A stretch of DNA of 13,480 bases, taken from the NCBI GenBank assembly GCA_948739805.1, contig CAPYID010000046.1, positions 1-13,480 on the forward strand, given 5' to 3'. Below the pieces are notes generated by a model. The model was not told the origin of the DNA. It saw only the letters and a list, made by a program, of their open reading frames with translations, and did no database searches. The stretch's first letter is position 1. Each line of letters opens with the position of its first letter. This document shows positions 13,210-13,480 of this stretch, piece by piece. The DNA comes from an uncultured Clostridia bacterium (GTDB lineage Bacteria; Bacillota; Clostridia; TANB77; CAG-508). The translations under genes were made by a program, and so were the position numbers.

Positions 13210-13443
13210 GGTATAGTAGATCTATTTTATATAGATAATTTAAGGTGCAAGAATTGCTCCAAGAATTAGAATTCCCTCATTTTCATGAGGCTTATTAACT
13301 TCCACATTGGAAAATTTATAATTATTGAATATAAAAATATTTACAGTAATAAGATATTTAGTTAAAACAAGCAAGGAAAGTCGTTTTCTATATGAATAAC
13401 AATATTTGTTATTTTAAAAAATATAAAAATATTAGAAAAAGTG
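13210..13443. other. Non-coding stretch at the right end
   Basis: No gene could be supported here. Two small hairpins are visible: ATCTAT/ATAGAT (13220-13236) and CCTCAT/ATGAGG (13275-13290, loop TTTC). A minus-strand frame ending at about 13240 is open for about 57 codons but has no ATG and no ribosome binding site. Confidence 0.5.
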
Positions 13444-13472
13444 CTGACAAATTAAATTGAGCACGTTATACT
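13444..13472 (+). promoter_or_regulatory. Promoter reading out of the right edge
   Basis: CTGACA (13444-13449) and TATACT (13467-13472) are separated by 17 bases. It would drive a gene just outside the window, or a leader RNA that begins here. Confidence 0.6.
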
Positions 13473-13480
13473 ACCAGTAA

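Noticed and set aside
13238..13410. Minus-strand open frame of about 57 codons ending in a hydrophobic stretch, resembling a small peptide gene
   Set aside because: It has no ATG, no ribosome binding site before its TTG codon, and AT-rich DNA readily gives frames of this length.

Overview
The window is very AT-rich, has strong Shine-Dalgarno sites and near-consensus sigma-A promoters, and carries genes typical of low-GC Gram-positive anaerobes: the lepB/holB/ricT neighbourhood, a minD-minE-rodA cluster, a 2[4Fe-4S] ferredoxin and a pyruvate:ferredoxin oxidoreductase. I read it as the chromosome of an anaerobic Firmicute of the class Clostridia. I cannot name a species from sequence alone. There are no rRNA or tRNA genes, no CRISPR array and no complete insertion sequence.

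Layout: (1) 80-910, a consensus promoter, a long A-rich leader with two tandem hairpins, a membrane-anchored CAP/SCP-domain protein and a terminator. (2) 1105-2047, an oddly degenerate orotate-phosphoribosyltransferase-like gene on the minus strand, divergent from (3) 2087-4828, a plus-strand run of signal peptidase I (lepB), DNA polymerase III delta' (holB, split by a one-base frameshift), the PSP1-domain Fe-S protein RicT/YaaT and a small ferredoxin, closed by a terminator. (4) 4936-8416, a minus-strand four-subunit pyruvate:ferredoxin oxidoreductase operon in the order porC-porD-porA-porB, driven by a consensus promoter. (5) 8527-11294, the divergent minD-minE-rodA cluster for division-site placement and cell-wall elongation. 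(6) dusB, a tRNA-dihydrouridine synthase. (7) 12520-13209, an unrecognised single gene with its own consensus promoter and terminator. A further promoter points out of the right edge.

How the genes fit together: PorCDAB oxidises pyruvate to acetyl-CoA and reduces ferredoxin, and the small ferredoxin at 4584 is a plausible electron acceptor. MinD and MinE work with MinC, which is not in the window, to position the septum. RodA polymerises peptidoglycan. LepB processes exported proteins. RicT would act in the RicAFT complex.

The most unusual content is between the genes. A dispersed repeat of about 90-114 bp occurs four times in only 10.5 kb (937-1050, 4830-4930, 9473-9561, and inverted at 11341-11452). 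It contains a long near-perfect hairpin, and one copy abuts and may supply the ribosome binding site of dusB. Inside the por operon, the last 36 bp of porD are duplicated downstream of its stop, followed by a structured, comparatively GC-rich segment unlike its surroundings. The end of rodA also appears to be echoed downstream of its stop. These look like scars of small mobile or recombining elements in gene 3' ends. MinE carries a long Lys/Glu-rich tail that typical MinE proteins lack.
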